The notes beneath the pieces were generated by a model, which was given only the letters and a program-made list of their open reading frames with translations, was not told the origin of the DNA and did not search any database. From Protula sp. h YS-2021 (Eukaryota; Annelida; Polychaeta; Sabellida; Serpulidae), in the NCBI GenBank assembly GCA_949752745.1, contig OX457027.1, forward strand, positions 15,987,916 through 16,051,915: a DNA stretch of 64,000 nucleotides, read 5' to 3'. Position numbers and translations under genes: made by a program. Positions 1 through 8,145 of the stretch are shown one piece after another; positions within the stretch are counted from its first letter, which is position 1; the number at the start of each line of letters is the position of its first letter.

Positions 1-269
1 CTCAAAAAAATTATTGTGCCATGGCACGTACATTGGTGAATGGCTCTGATGAAAGATATTCAAATAAACACTATCCGTAGGGTATGCTCAACTACAAGTC
101 ACTGAATTCGAACACATGAGTGTTTACGCACTAACTACACAAAACGTTGTGTGTGACTAAAAACACTTTTATGTCGAAACCAATTGCTGATTCTGTACAC
201 ATGTACAGAGCTGATTGCTACATGATGTTCCACCAGTCGCTCTAGATGCTTAAACGTACTATAAGAGGC

Positions 270-1480
270 CTAGCAATCACCGCTCGTCCTTCTCTCCCTT
301 TGCCTCATGAGCCTACGGTATTGTAGACTTTATGCATTTTGATACCGTAGTCTTTGTTATGACTTTTGTCATTTGTGCTGCCATGATCAAACTTACGTTT
401 GCAGGACGGTGTCTTTCCGAGATTTCCATGTAGACACGCAAAGATTGTATAGCGCACAAGGAGACATAACCTTCTGGTGGAAGCCCTTTTGGAAGTGAAG
501 CATAATCTCTTTGAATATCTTGAATGTCTTTCAGTGCTGATATGAGCCTTACCTAAAACAGATGGTTTTGGATCAAAGGATCATTTGAATCCACTCGCAT
601 CTAAACTTAAACACTTCCTTATCCAGGGCATGTAGCTACCCTCCTTCTACCCGAGGCCTGGGCTATTAGGAAGATAAGCCTAAGTATGGCTCGCTTGGGG
701 GAGATGATGCCTCTACCAAAGATATATGATCTCGCTAAACCGTCTAGAAATAGACCTAGATCCCACTGAGCAATGTTCCGCGTTTTAGGGGTTGCATTTG
801 TCTTGTAGTGTTTGATGAGGTTTGATATAGAAGTATGTTCAGCAGGTATATACCCTGAATAAGCTTTTTGAGACACTGGCGATTGCTGCTCTATAGTCTT
901 CAGTCGCGTTCGCCTTTAGACTTCTTCATCAAGTAAGTGATCCAGAAAGTCGTCAATAACTGCCCGGGCGGCCTTACCGCCGTCCCTTTGTGTCAGACAC
1001 ACTGTCTTAAACTCTAACCAATCCATTTTAATTCGCCATGTCCGGAGACCAATTGCCCTATATTTTGCCTCTGAAATAGAAACCCCATGCCTCTAAAGAG
1101 ACATCCGATTAAATTCGTCTCGAGGGGAGGTCTGAAAGGTAACCCTACCTTTAAATGTGGTTCTTGCCCCCACCAATGTAGGTCTGCTGGAGCTGCAAAA
1201 AACTCACTTGGGTTCTTGGAGATCTGCTGCAGAGTAATGCTCACTGTATCTGCCACTGACAAAACCCATAGTGTAGCATAGTGTAGCGTGCCAAGGATAC
1301 CGTCTTATCGGTTGCCAAGAGAATCCCCGTGAGGATTACCATCGTGTGCAGATTGAAAGGAACTCCTGGACATAGCTTCCGGACCTATTGAGCTATCCGG
1401 ACGACTCTCTCGTCTATGGGATAAGGCATATGATATCTGTCTCTTAAGAAGGCCATTTTTTTTTGTTTCAACTCTAGATT
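270..1480 (-). pseudogene. Decayed DIRS-type (tyrosine recombinase) retrotransposon fragment
   Basis: Read on the minus strand, broken frames follow the order expected of a DIRS-like element. Around 1150-1480 lies a reverse-transcriptase C-terminal/connection-like stretch ending in a WW motif (ADLHWWGQE). A degenerate RNase H-like stretch follows at about 900-1150, with a WSPD word and a nearby LELK word. From about 270 to 880 lies tyrosine-recombinase-like sequence, including a W-D-L...F-L-D...L-A-R block, an A-S-G-R-R block and a downstream V-S-K-x-I-K-S-T-I-like tail. Frameshifts and stops break every domain and no terminal repeats were found. The family call rests on remembered motif order, so the exact clade is uncertain. 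Confidence 0.5.
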
Positions 1481-2515
1481 GACCAGAAGACTCACCTTGA
1501 AGGCCAGGAGGACCAGACGAAGTGGCATCTTGCTTCCTTTTACTGCCCTCATTATCAAGTGAAGGCATAGGGGTCTGAAGACTGACCAAATGTTAGGGCT
1601 GAGAACGCTCTCCCGCATCTCAAGCAACTGTACGAAATGCACACGCACAAAGATCCAACGTTCATTCGTGATTTGGTGACGGATCCTGGATTTCACAAAG
1701 GTAGGGTCACGGTCACTTATTACTCAAAAATTGTGAGATCTACAATTTACCTGGTGGAGTTCATTTTGGTTGAAGCCACATGTCGGTTCTTCTCACCCAG
1801 CGCAAACACATTATCAATGTCATCCACTTTCTCTACAAGTATTTCTGTCAGTCAGGGCAGCACGCACGATCTTATTGCCCTGGGCTTTCAGATCCAGAAC
1901 CTTGGCGTCACTCACTAGTCAATAAATCCTGAATCGTCTTACTATAAATCTCAACCATTGAAGCCTGCAATGTGACGTCACAACGAGCAATCACATCTCA
2001 CATCCATGTGTTTTTTCTCATCTTCGAGTATTCATTTTTATCACAATTCTGGCTTCTCTCTTCTTTAAGGTCACACTGCTCTCAGAAATAGATTAAGCTT
2101 TAGAGAGGCCCAGGGCAAATTTTGACCAATAATTTTGGCAGTAAGGGAGTGGGGAATGCATTTGGGCACCTGAGGGAGAGGTTCTTAAGGGGAGAGGCGG
2201 ACTCACCTTTAGAGTGTAATTCATGTTCTCTCGGTTCTTAGAGAAGTGTATTAGGTCTGTGATCGCCCTGAAACAAACAGATTCAAAATGACACCTAATG
2301 ATAAAAACAAGCGACACCTTCAGCGTTCCACAGCAAGTAGCTCCATACAGGCTGGAGACAGATCCTGTCCATTTCATAAAGAATGAACCTCAGTATATCG
2401 TATAAATGAACCAGGAATTATGGCATTATCTCGGTGTCGAAGATGCGACATGCTCTGTTCCCGATAAATTTAAATGGAACAAATAAAATATTACCAGATC
2501 AAGGCATTCCAATAT
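1481..2515. other. Intergenic flank, no supported gene
   Basis: Only short overlapping frames without recognisable domains are present. Part may be further upstream sequence of the decayed DIRS element, but no motif supports it. Confidence 0.4.
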
Positions 2516-2521
2516 TATTGC
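2516..2521. repeat. Left target-site duplication of the Polinton (TATTGC)
   Basis: TATTGC immediately precedes the left inverted repeat and is repeated exactly at 21888-21893 after the right one. Six-base duplications are the established Polinton/Maverick signature. Confidence 0.95.
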
Positions 2522-2673
2522 AGTAGTGGGAAAATACGGGTTTGAGCACGCGGGTGCTCAAACCCGTACGGGTTTGAGCACCCGCGTGCTCAAACCCGTA
2601 TTTTCAGGTGTTTTGAAACCCGTACGAGTTTGAGCACAGGTGTGTTGAAACCCGTACGGGTTTGAGCACACCT
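2522..2673 (+). repeat. Left terminal inverted repeat of the Polinton
   Basis: This 152-bp stretch matches the reverse complement of 21768-21887 apart from a 32-bp extra palindromic block near 2550-2582 and a few substitutions. It is built from reiterated units of the type GTGCTCAAACCCGTACGGG plus their complements, so each strand can fold into several alternative hairpins. Confidence 0.93.
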
Positions 2674-2705
2674 GTTTTCAAACCCGCTCGGGTATGAACA
2701 CAGGT

Positions 2706-2707
<2 letters not shown>

Positions 2708-2744
<37 letters not shown>
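2708..2744. repeat. Poly(T) run of 37 just inside the left inverted repeat
   Basis: An uninterrupted T tract follows the last palindromic repeat of the left end, and A-rich sequence follows to about 2825. The right end has no counterpart. A frame read through it on the other strand is low-complexity and not a gene. Confidence 0.9.
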
Positions 2745-2745
<1 letters not shown>

Positions 2746-2825
2746 GAAGTTGTAAGAAACAAACAAATAAACAAATAAAAGAAATAAAAAATATATATAT
2801 AAACAAATAAAAAATAAATAAAACG

Positions 2826-2962
2826 AAGGTCAAGGACACTCAACGTTAAGATAACTAAAGATCAGTAAAGGTTAAGGTCACTATATATGAAGAATAAAGT
2901 TAAGCCTATCATAGAAGACTTTTATAGACGAATGAAATGAGAGAAAAAGAGAGGTATATAAG
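2826..2962 (+). promoter_or_regulatory. Promoter of the first left-arm gene: AAGGTCA half-sites and TATA box
   Basis: AAGGTCAAGGACA lies at 2826-2838, TTAAGGTCA at 2872-2880 and TATATAAG at 2955-2962, 30 nt before the ATG at 2992. A block at about 2910-2940 closely matches one upstream of the next gene (about 3608-3635), where it contains CCAAT, so the two promoters share an ancestor. The AAGGTCA words match the extended nuclear-receptor half-site TNAAGGTCA. Function is inferred. Confidence 0.6.
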
Positions 2963-2991
2963 AAAAAAGTGAAAGTGAGGCATTAGTCAAA

Positions 2992-3306
2992 ATGAATCGC
3001 ATTGAGTGCTACAAGTGCTGGGTTATCCTACGGTATGAGGGTGAGCCACACAACTGTCCCGTGGGTCATAATGCTCCACGCCGGTTTTGTTGCAGGAAGT
3101 GTGGTGGTCTCCTATGGTACAGTTACTCATCTGTAGCATGGGGGGCTGACTGCACGGATTGCTACTGGTGTGGAGTTAAACTAAAAAATTTGGGTGGTTT
3201 TAACTCGCACCCATTCAAGTGTGTTGGCCGCCCTTTTACCATGGATCAGTACTACAAGTGGCAATGTAAATGCAAGTTCTTGGAGGGTTCAAAGAGCTAC
3301 TACTAA
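2992..3306 (+). CDS. Small cysteine-rich zinc-ribbon-like protein (Polinton left-end gene 1)
   Basis: This 104-residue protein has many Cys/His in paired spacings: C-x2-C at residues 6-9, C near 22, a CCRKC motif near 33-37, CTDCYWC near 54-60, and further Cys/His toward the C-terminus. The pattern suggests one or two structural zinc sites, but no named family is recognised. The ATG lies 30 nt after a TATA box, and the gene is followed 24 nt after its stop by a histone-like hairpin, making a complete single-gene unit. Bases 3130-3165 of the coding sequence are duplicated in inverted orientation beside the right inverted repeat. It may be a regulatory or host-interaction protein, since genes at the ends of such elements are usually lineage-specific. 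Confidence 0.75.
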   Translation: MNRIECYKCWVILRYEGEPHNCPVGHNAPRRFCCRKCGGLLWYSYSSVAWGADCTDCYWCGVKLKNLGGFNSHPFKCVGRPFTMDQYYKWQCKCKFLEGSKSYY

Positions 3307-3329
3307 AAACTACTACAACCAACACCCTC

Positions 3330-3365
3330 GGCTCTTTTCAGAGCCACTATTTCTTAAAAATAAGC
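3330..3365 (+). terminator. Histone-like 3' stem-loop with ATAAGC element (gene 1)
   Basis: The hairpin GGCTCT-TTTC-AGAGCC (3330-3345) has a 6-bp stem and 4-nt loop matching the metazoan histone mRNA stem-loop consensus, followed after 14 nt by ATAAGC (3360-3365). A GT-rich tract follows at about 3379-3400, so cleavage/polyadenylation with AATAAG as a variant signal is an alternative. Confidence 0.7.
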
Positions 3366-3445
3366 TAAACCTGTTTTGATGTGTGTATGTGTGTGTGTGA
3401 AAAAAAAAAATGTATAATTTTATCTTCCAGTTCAAGTACTTTTCC

Positions 3446-3610
3446 CCTCTCTCCACTCTCACATTTCATGTCTTGTATTGAATATTGCTGAAGGTGAAGG
3501 ACACTAAGTGAAACCAATCATTCCTTCCCTCTCTCTCCACCCCCACATTTCAGGTCATGTATTCAAGACCATAGAAGGTGAAGGACACTTTAAGTGAAGC
3601 CAATCAAGGA
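3446..3610 (+). repeat. Two-copy tandem repeat (~83 bp) in the promoter of left-arm gene 2
   Basis: Two similar copies each run from a pyrimidine-rich CTCTCTCCAC stretch through CACATTTCA to GAAGGTGAAGGACACT and end in an AAGTGAAxCCAATCA box. Each contributes one CCAAT box and one AAGGT-type word upstream of the TATA box at 3644. Confidence 0.75.
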
Positions 3611-3643
3611 AGACTTTTACAGACCAATGAAATAAGTAAAAAA

Positions 3644-3653
3644 TATATATAAG
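3644..3653 (+). promoter_or_regulatory. TATA box of left-arm gene 2
   Basis: A TATATATAAG-type box about 31 nt before the ATG at 3684, with a CCAAT box at about 3623 upstream. Confidence 0.7.
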
Positions 3654-3683
3654 GAAAAAAAAAGAGAAAGTGAAGCAACAATC

Positions 3684-3887
3684 ATGTCTTTACGCCTTGA
3701 CAGAGTCGGTTTGTTTCATAAGTTTTTTTCACTCGGTGTTCGGAACACAGTGTTTTTGCAGTGTGTTTTAGAATGGCCGGATGAGAATGCGTATGACTTA
3801 TGGAAAATATTTTTCGCTATTGAAATGGCGTTAGGTGGTATAGAAGACTGGATTGAAGAAAACCAGCTCTTTGGGCGGGTTTGCTAA
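3684..3887 (+). CDS. Small hypothetical Polinton protein (left-arm gene 2)
   Basis: A 67-residue protein with no recognised family. It has a basic N-terminus followed by hydrophobic and aromatic stretches and an acidic segment (EDWIEEN) near the C-terminus, and probably folds as a compact helical domain. Its reality is supported by context rather than homology: it sits between its own TATA box (3644-3653) and a histone-like hairpin (3909-3924), in the same layout as its three neighbours. No signal peptide or clear membrane segment is evident. Confidence 0.6.
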   Translation: MSLRLDRVGLFHKFFSLGVRNTVFLQCVLEWPDENAYDLWKIFFAIEMALGGIEDWIEENQLFGRVC

Positions 3888-3908
3888 TCAATCCAGAAGA
3901 AAAATTAA

Positions 3909-3944
3909 AGCCCTTTTAAGGGCTTCTATTATTACAAAATAAGC
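3909..3944 (+). terminator. Histone-like 3' stem-loop with ATAAGC element (gene 2)
   Basis: AGCCCT-TTTA-AGGGCT (3909-3924), extendable by A-T pairs at the base, then exactly 14 nt to ATAAGC (3939-3944). A TGTATGTGTG-type tract follows at about 3966-3995. Confidence 0.65.
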
Positions 3945-4240
3945 AACATGTGTCTTTAAAAAATTGTATGTATGTGTGTATGTGTATGTGTGAGTGAATA
4001 AAAGTATTTTTTTAAAGTTATACGAGTATTAAAACGTTATGTAAGTATAAAAACAACATTTTTTTAAGAAAAGAAAGAATATATAAATAAAATAGAAAAG
4101 GGAGCAGCGTTGCTTAACACAAATTGTTGCACATTTCAAAGTACAGAGCAAGAGGCACAGTGACGTAACGTAATTAAGAACCAATCGTCATGCCATTTCA
4201 CGGACAAATAAAATTGCGGCTACATTCAGACTTACTGTAG

Positions 4241-4455
4241 GCAAGGTCAAGGCCGCTCGGAACGGGTTGAGGTCGTATGTAAATGAGGCTGCTTTCAGGG
4301 TGGGGGTGCTCAATAAAGGTTAAGGCCGGTTAAGACAGGTTGAGGTCACTAATGAATAATACTTATTTCAGAGAACCAATAGTTTTGTAGTTACGAGAAC
4401 GAATCAGGTTGGAAAGGGTGGTTTGAGAGGGGGGAACCATATGAATATATATAAA
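4241..4455 (+). promoter_or_regulatory. Promoter region of the first RING gene
   Basis: Several AAGGTCA-type words occur: GCAAGGTCA at 4241-4249, TTGAGGTCG near 4267, TTGAGGTCA at 4340-4348. A CCAAT box lies near 4376 and a TATATATAAA box at 4446-4455, 30 nt before the ATG at 4485. Confidence 0.6.
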
Positions 4456-4484
4456 AAAAAACCTGTTTGAGGTGTTTGAGAAAA

Positions 4485-5018
4485 ATGGCTCGTCAAGAGG
4501 GAGACCAGATTGATTTAACAGGCAATGAGGAAGAAGATTCTGACAGAGCTATTATGGCTTCTTTTATAAGAAGTCAGGGAGATCGTGCATTATCAAGACA
4601 GTGGGTGACAACATATTACTTGAATGAGAATGGAGAGCTTATTGAAATGAATATAGGAATGCGGTTTTTTCACCAGAAAAGACTTCGTCTACAAGCCATA
4701 GAAACAGGAGACTACAGAATGGCATTTTACTTCCATTTCCTGCTAGGATATAAAATGCCTTGCACACAAGAAAGGGAAGAATATCCAGACTGGTTCAACG
4801 CATGGCTGGAGAAGTACACAACACGGTGTTTCATTTGCTTTAAGAAAATGGGACAAAGCAGAGCCTTCACAGAAACATGTTATCATGACCTCTGCATAGA
4901 ATGTACTCACCAATGGTGCCATAGATGTTATGAAACTGGACAAATGACCTGCCCCATGTGCCGAACCAACACGAAATTTCAAATTTTTGAGACCAGGCAA
5001 ATGAGAATAGCACTCTAA
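4485..5018 (+). CDS. RING-finger protein, probable E3 ubiquitin ligase (paralogue A)
   Basis: A 177-residue protein. An upstream in-frame TTG extends the frame, but the ATG at 4485 lies 30 nt after the TATA box and is preferred. The N-terminus is acidic. A conserved middle (Y-R-x-A-F...L-G...P-C-x-Q-E-R-x-E-Y-P-x-W) is shared with the second RING protein at 7348-8019. The C-terminal RING (about residues 114-160) shows CFIC, a central C-x-H-x-x-C-x-x-C run and CPMC zinc ligands. RING proteins usually recruit E2 enzymes to ubiquitinate targets, so a role in countering or redirecting host proteins is plausible but inferred. A histone-like hairpin follows 23 nt after the stop. Confidence 0.85.
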   Translation: MARQEGDQIDLTGNEEEDSDRAIMASFIRSQGDRALSRQWVTTYYLNENGELIEMNIGMRFFHQKRLRLQAIETGDYRMAFYFHFLLGYKMPCTQEREEYPDWFNAWLEKYTTRCFICFKKMGQSRAFTETCYHDLCIECTHQWCHRCYETGQMTCPMCRTNTKFQIFETRQMRIAL

Positions 5019-5041
5019 AAAAAATAAGCAAAAATCCAACC

Positions 5042-5077
5042 GGCTCTTATAAGAGCCATCCACTCTTACAAATAAGC
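5042..5077 (+). terminator. Histone-like 3' stem-loop with ATAAGC element (RING gene A)
   Basis: GGCTCT-TATA-AGAGCC (5042-5057), followed after exactly 14 nt by ATAAGC (5072-5077). The stem matches the gene 1 hairpin. The loop is TATA, less like the canonical histone loop. Confidence 0.65.
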
Positions 5078-5850
5078 TAAATCTATTTTGTTTTAAAAAC
5101 AGTTTGAGAAAAAAAAAATGTGTGAAAGTGTTTTAAAAGCAGTTTGAAAGTCATTGTAAATGTTTGAGAAAAAAAAAAAAGTTGTGTGAAAGTGAGTGGG
5201 ACTTATGACGCTGTCATTACCTCTCTGAACTGTTTCGTCATACGAACATAATTACTTCGCGCTCTTTTGATCAACCGTCTGCTTTGTTGAACTATAGCAA
5301 CCACATACCATTTACTGACCCTTAATCATACTACATCATAATTATAGTTTTATTGCCATCTTTTCCTTTTTTTATTTTTTAAAAAAGTGAAAGAATAAAT
5401 GTATTAGAAAGAAATTAAGTAGAAGCCAGAATTTCTGTTTTAATTCATTAACAAATATCATATATTAAAATCCTTTAAAACATCTTTTTTTCTGTCTTTT
5501 TATGTATAATTATTTAGAGTTTCATACATAGTCTTCATTAAAACTGAACATAAAAAAAAATAATTATATAGAAAAAAAAAGCTTATTTAAACAGTTAAAG
5601 TGTTAATTTTTTCAATTTTTTAATGAAATAACGTTAAATTTCATATAGAAAAACTTTTTTTTTAGTTATTTTAATAAATGTAGTAATAAATAGTATCTTT
5701 TTGTTTCACATTCCATTTTTAAAAATAAGAAAAACTATAAACCTTTTAAGTTATAAGTGAAAAATAAAATATGAGAAACACAAATCTAAACCCTCATCAC
5801 GGTGTTCAACCCCATGTCAGCATGGTTTGCCTTTACGTATGAACTTAGCG
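5078..5850. other. AT-rich intergenic region within the Polinton
   Basis: No supported frame. It holds two similar CAGTTTGA(G/A)A-plus-A-run stretches near 5100-5180 and long A/T tracts up to the promoter of the next gene. Confidence 0.6.
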
Positions 5851-5858
5851 TATAAAAA
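5851..5858 (+). promoter_or_regulatory. TATA box of left-arm gene 4
   Basis: TATAAAAA, 28 nt before the ATG at 5887. Confidence 0.7.
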
Positions 5859-5886
5859 GACGAAACAGTAGGAGGGATGGATAACC

Positions 5887-6204
5887 ATGGAACACAAATT
5901 TTTCAACATCCAGTGTGAGCTGTATAAAATAAGTATAAGACTGCAGAAGCTGCAGCTCATGGCCAAGAAATCGGTGGTGTCGGTCGGTACTCAAACCGAC
6001 CCACCGACGCTGTCACCGCCACCATCAACACCAGCACAGCCGACATTAAATCGACTGTTAGCAGAGCCGCCGGAGAAGAAAATGAAGGTTCCAGATTTGC
6101 CAACAGTAACCTATCTGGGGCCAGCTGGAGCGGAGAGTAGTCAGCAGGGAAACCAGCTGACTATTCAAGCCCTCGAAAGCTGGCTCCAGCAGCAGCAACA
6201 ATAG
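5887..6204 (+). CDS. Proline/glutamine-rich small protein with a TQT motif (left-arm gene 4)
   Basis: A 105-residue protein with an amphipathic, leucine-bearing N-terminal helix (about residues 5-27), then SVGTQTDPP at about 32-40, a Pro-rich linker, a basic EKKMK patch, and a Gln-rich C-terminus ending in five glutamines. GTQTD resembles motifs bound by dynein light chain LC8, so transport or dimerisation through LC8 is a reasonable inference, not shown. Codon use is noticeably more GC-rich than in neighbours, suggesting a different origin or constraint. It forms a single-gene unit with a TATA box at 5851 and a hairpin at 6222. No named family is recognised. Confidence 0.65.
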   Translation: MEHKFFNIQCELYKISIRLQKLQLMAKKSVVSVGTQTDPPTLSPPPSTPAQPTLNRLLAEPPEKKMKVPDLPTVTYLGPAGAESSQQGNQLTIQALESWLQQQQQ

Positions 6205-6221
6205 GAAAAAAATAACATAAT

Positions 6222-6256
6222 GGCCCTTTTTAGGGCCCCTAATATGTGAAATGAGC
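6222..6256 (+). terminator. Histone-like 3' stem-loop with ATGAGC element (gene 4)
   Basis: GGCCCT-TTTT-AGGGCC (6222-6237), followed after 13 nt by ATGAGC (6251-6256), then a GTGTGTGTG tract at about 6290. Confidence 0.65.
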
Positions 6257-6700
6257 GCTTATTATGAAATTGAATGAAAGGTTTTTTTTGTGTGTGTGAA
6301 AGGCCTTATGGTAAAAGACGAATAAATGTTTATTAAAAAAAAATAAATCAATAAAAAATAAATAAAATAAAATGAATAAAATAAAAATAAATAAATAAAC
6401 ATAAATTTAAAAAGAAAGAAAGAAAAAAAAAAAAAAAAAAAAAAGAAAAGACAAAAAAAAAAAATCACTTTTCTGGAAGTGGTTTAAAAAACATTTTCAT
6501 CAAACCCTCTTAAGATTTAACGTTATGTATGACGTCATTTACCTAAATATTTCAATCATACATAACTTTAAAACTATTAAACCAGTTTCAACCGTCTTTT
6601 CAACATAATATTCAGGAAGACCAAGTATTTATGAATGTTATATTCATGATGTCTATATGCTTAGAATTTTTTTTTATATATTTTAACCTAATTTCTTTAA
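6257..6700. other. AT-rich low-complexity spacer in the Polinton
   Basis: Long AATAAA-like and poly(A) tracts at 6330-6465 and AT-rich unique sequence to 6700. No coding frame is supported. Confidence 0.7.
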
Positions 6701-6707
6701 GAAAACT

Positions 6708-7313
6708 ATAACCTTAACCTCATTTCGCTAAGGACACTTCATTAAAGTATACATGCACCTTTAACCTAAAAATCATTTCATTAAGGACACTCCCTCAAAG
6801 TATACATGTACTTTTAACCTTAGCCTCATTTCGTTAAGGACACTTTGTATAAAGTGTACATGCACCTTTAACCTAAAAATCATTTCATTAAGGACACTCC
6901 GTCAAAGTACACATGTACCTTTAACCTTAGCCTCATTTCGTTAAGGACACTTTGTTAAAGTATACATATACTTTTAACCTTCATCCCATTTCGTTAAGGA
7001 TACTTCGTTAAAATACACATATACTTTTAATCTTGACCCCATTTCGTCAAGGACACTTTGTTAAAGTACACATGCACTTTTAACCTTGACCCCATTTCGT
7101 CAAGGACACTTCATCAAAATACACATATACTTTTTAACCTTAACCCCATTTCCTCAAGGACACATGTACTTTTAACCTTGACCTCATTTCCTCAAGACAC
7201 TTCGTCAAAGTACACATGCACTTTTAACCTTATTTTAATTTCGTTAAAGTGAACGCGTACTTTTAACCTTGACCTCATTTTGTTAAGGTCACATATTTTT
7301 TTTAACCTTGACC
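6708..7313 (+). repeat. Degenerate ~57-bp tandem array upstream of the second RING gene
   Basis: About eleven units share the order TTTAACCTTgac, CATTTCgT, (C/T)AAGGACACTT, AAAGTacACATG. Units in the first third alternate between two subtypes (one with CCTAAAAATC), suggesting dimer amplification. Each unit pairs a reverse AAGGTCA-like word (AACCTTGAC) with a forward TCAAGGACA-like word. Short frames through the array simply translate the repeat. Confidence 0.85.
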
Positions 7314-7330
7314 TTTCATACATATATAAA
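7283..7330 (+). promoter_or_regulatory. Promoter of RING gene B: TTAAGGTCA and TATA box
   Basis: TTAAGGTCA at 7283-7291 and TATATAAA at 7323-7330, with the ATG at 7348. It directly follows the repeat array. Confidence 0.6.
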
Positions 7331-7347
7331 GGTATGTAACAAAGCAT

Positions 7348-8019
7348 ATGATAATTATGGATAACACTGTGGTTACAAAATATTATTATGGAGAATATGA
7401 CTTAATAAATAAAGAAATTAGGAGACGTAAAGAATCAAAAAACGTCATTAATGTAGTGGATTTAACGGAGGAAAAAAAATATAATGCTACAGAGGAAAAT
7501 AATGCTACAGAGGAAAATGCTACAGAGGAAAATGCATTAATATCAGCTTACATTAATCGACAGAGTGAAGTTCAACCAATCCGGACGTATTACACTACAC
7601 TTAAGTTTAAGAATAGAAAACTTAAATATATTAGAAAGTCTATGAGTAACTGGACAGAATTAGGGAGAAGACTAAGACATATACAGAAAGGAGAGTACCG
7701 ATACGCCTTTATTTATCATATCATTCTTGGTATGGGAATACCATGTAAACAAGAAAGAGACGAATATCCTGAATGGGCTAAGCAGTGTGAGATATACTTG
7801 AGTGAAAAGTGTTTCATATGTAATGGTGTTATGGGATGGAGCCGAGTATATACAATGGCATGCCTTCACTACTGTTGCTTAGAGTGTGCACATAAATGGA
7901 ATGTACAATGTTTACGTGATGGAGTACAACGATGTGCATACTGTCGAACACCAGATAAATGTGTAGTTCTACATCAAAAGCAAATGTTAAAGTGGGGTGA
8001 CCACATTCTTCAGTTCTAG
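7348..8019 (+). CDS. RING-finger protein, probable E3 ubiquitin ligase (paralogue B)
   Basis: A 223-residue protein related to the RING protein at 4485-5018. It shares the segment with P-C-x-Q-E-R-x-E-Y-P-x-W and the C-terminal RING, here with CFIC, a C-x-H-x-x-C-x-x-C run and CAYC ligands (about residues 154-200). The N-terminal third is acidic and has a threefold ATEEN repeat (about residues 49-63) from a short in-frame expansion. Alternative start: a second ATG lies three codons downstream. No histone-like hairpin follows, unlike paralogue A. Instead a short frame and then the polymerase gene begin within about 110 nt. Ubiquitin ligase activity is inferred from the RING alone. Confidence 0.85.
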   Translation: MIIMDNTVVTKYYYGEYDLINKEIRRRKESKNVINVVDLTEEKKYNATEENNATEENATEENALISAYINRQSEVQPIRTYYTTLKFKNRKLKYIRKSMSNWTELGRRLRHIQKGEYRYAFIYHIILGMGIPCKQERDEYPEWAKQCEIYLSEKCFICNGVMGWSRVYTMACLHYCCLECAHKWNVQCLRDGVQRCAYCRTPDKCVVLHQKQMLKWGDHILQF

Positions 8020-8028
8020 AGAGAGACA

Positions 8029-8145
8029 ATGCTTTTTATCATTCCATGTATATTGGTGTATGAATTACACTGTTACAGACAACGAAAACAAATTTTAGCT
8101 GAACTGGATGAAGTGTACGAACAGTTAGAATGGATGACTATTTAG
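8029..8145 (+). CDS. Possible 38-residue small ORF between RING B and polymerase
   Basis: An ATG nine nucleotides after the RING B stop opens a 38-codon frame with a hydrophobic N-terminus (MLFIIPCILVYE) followed by a charged helix rich in Glu/Arg/Gln. It overlaps the first 16 nt of the polymerase-region frame at 8130. The composition would suit a small membrane-anchored peptide, but no homology is recognised and chance cannot be excluded. Confidence 0.3.
   Translation: MLFIIPCILVYELHCYRQRKQILAELDEVYEQLEWMTI

Noticed and set aside
2604..2843. Minus-strand frame with poly-Lys
   Set aside because: It runs through the poly(T) tract and palindromic repeats, with no protein-like composition.
6262..6468. 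Minus-strand Phe-rich frame
   Set aside because: Produced by A-rich low-complexity DNA.
7058..7252. 64-codon frame in the 57-bp array
   Set aside because: It only translates the tandem repeat.
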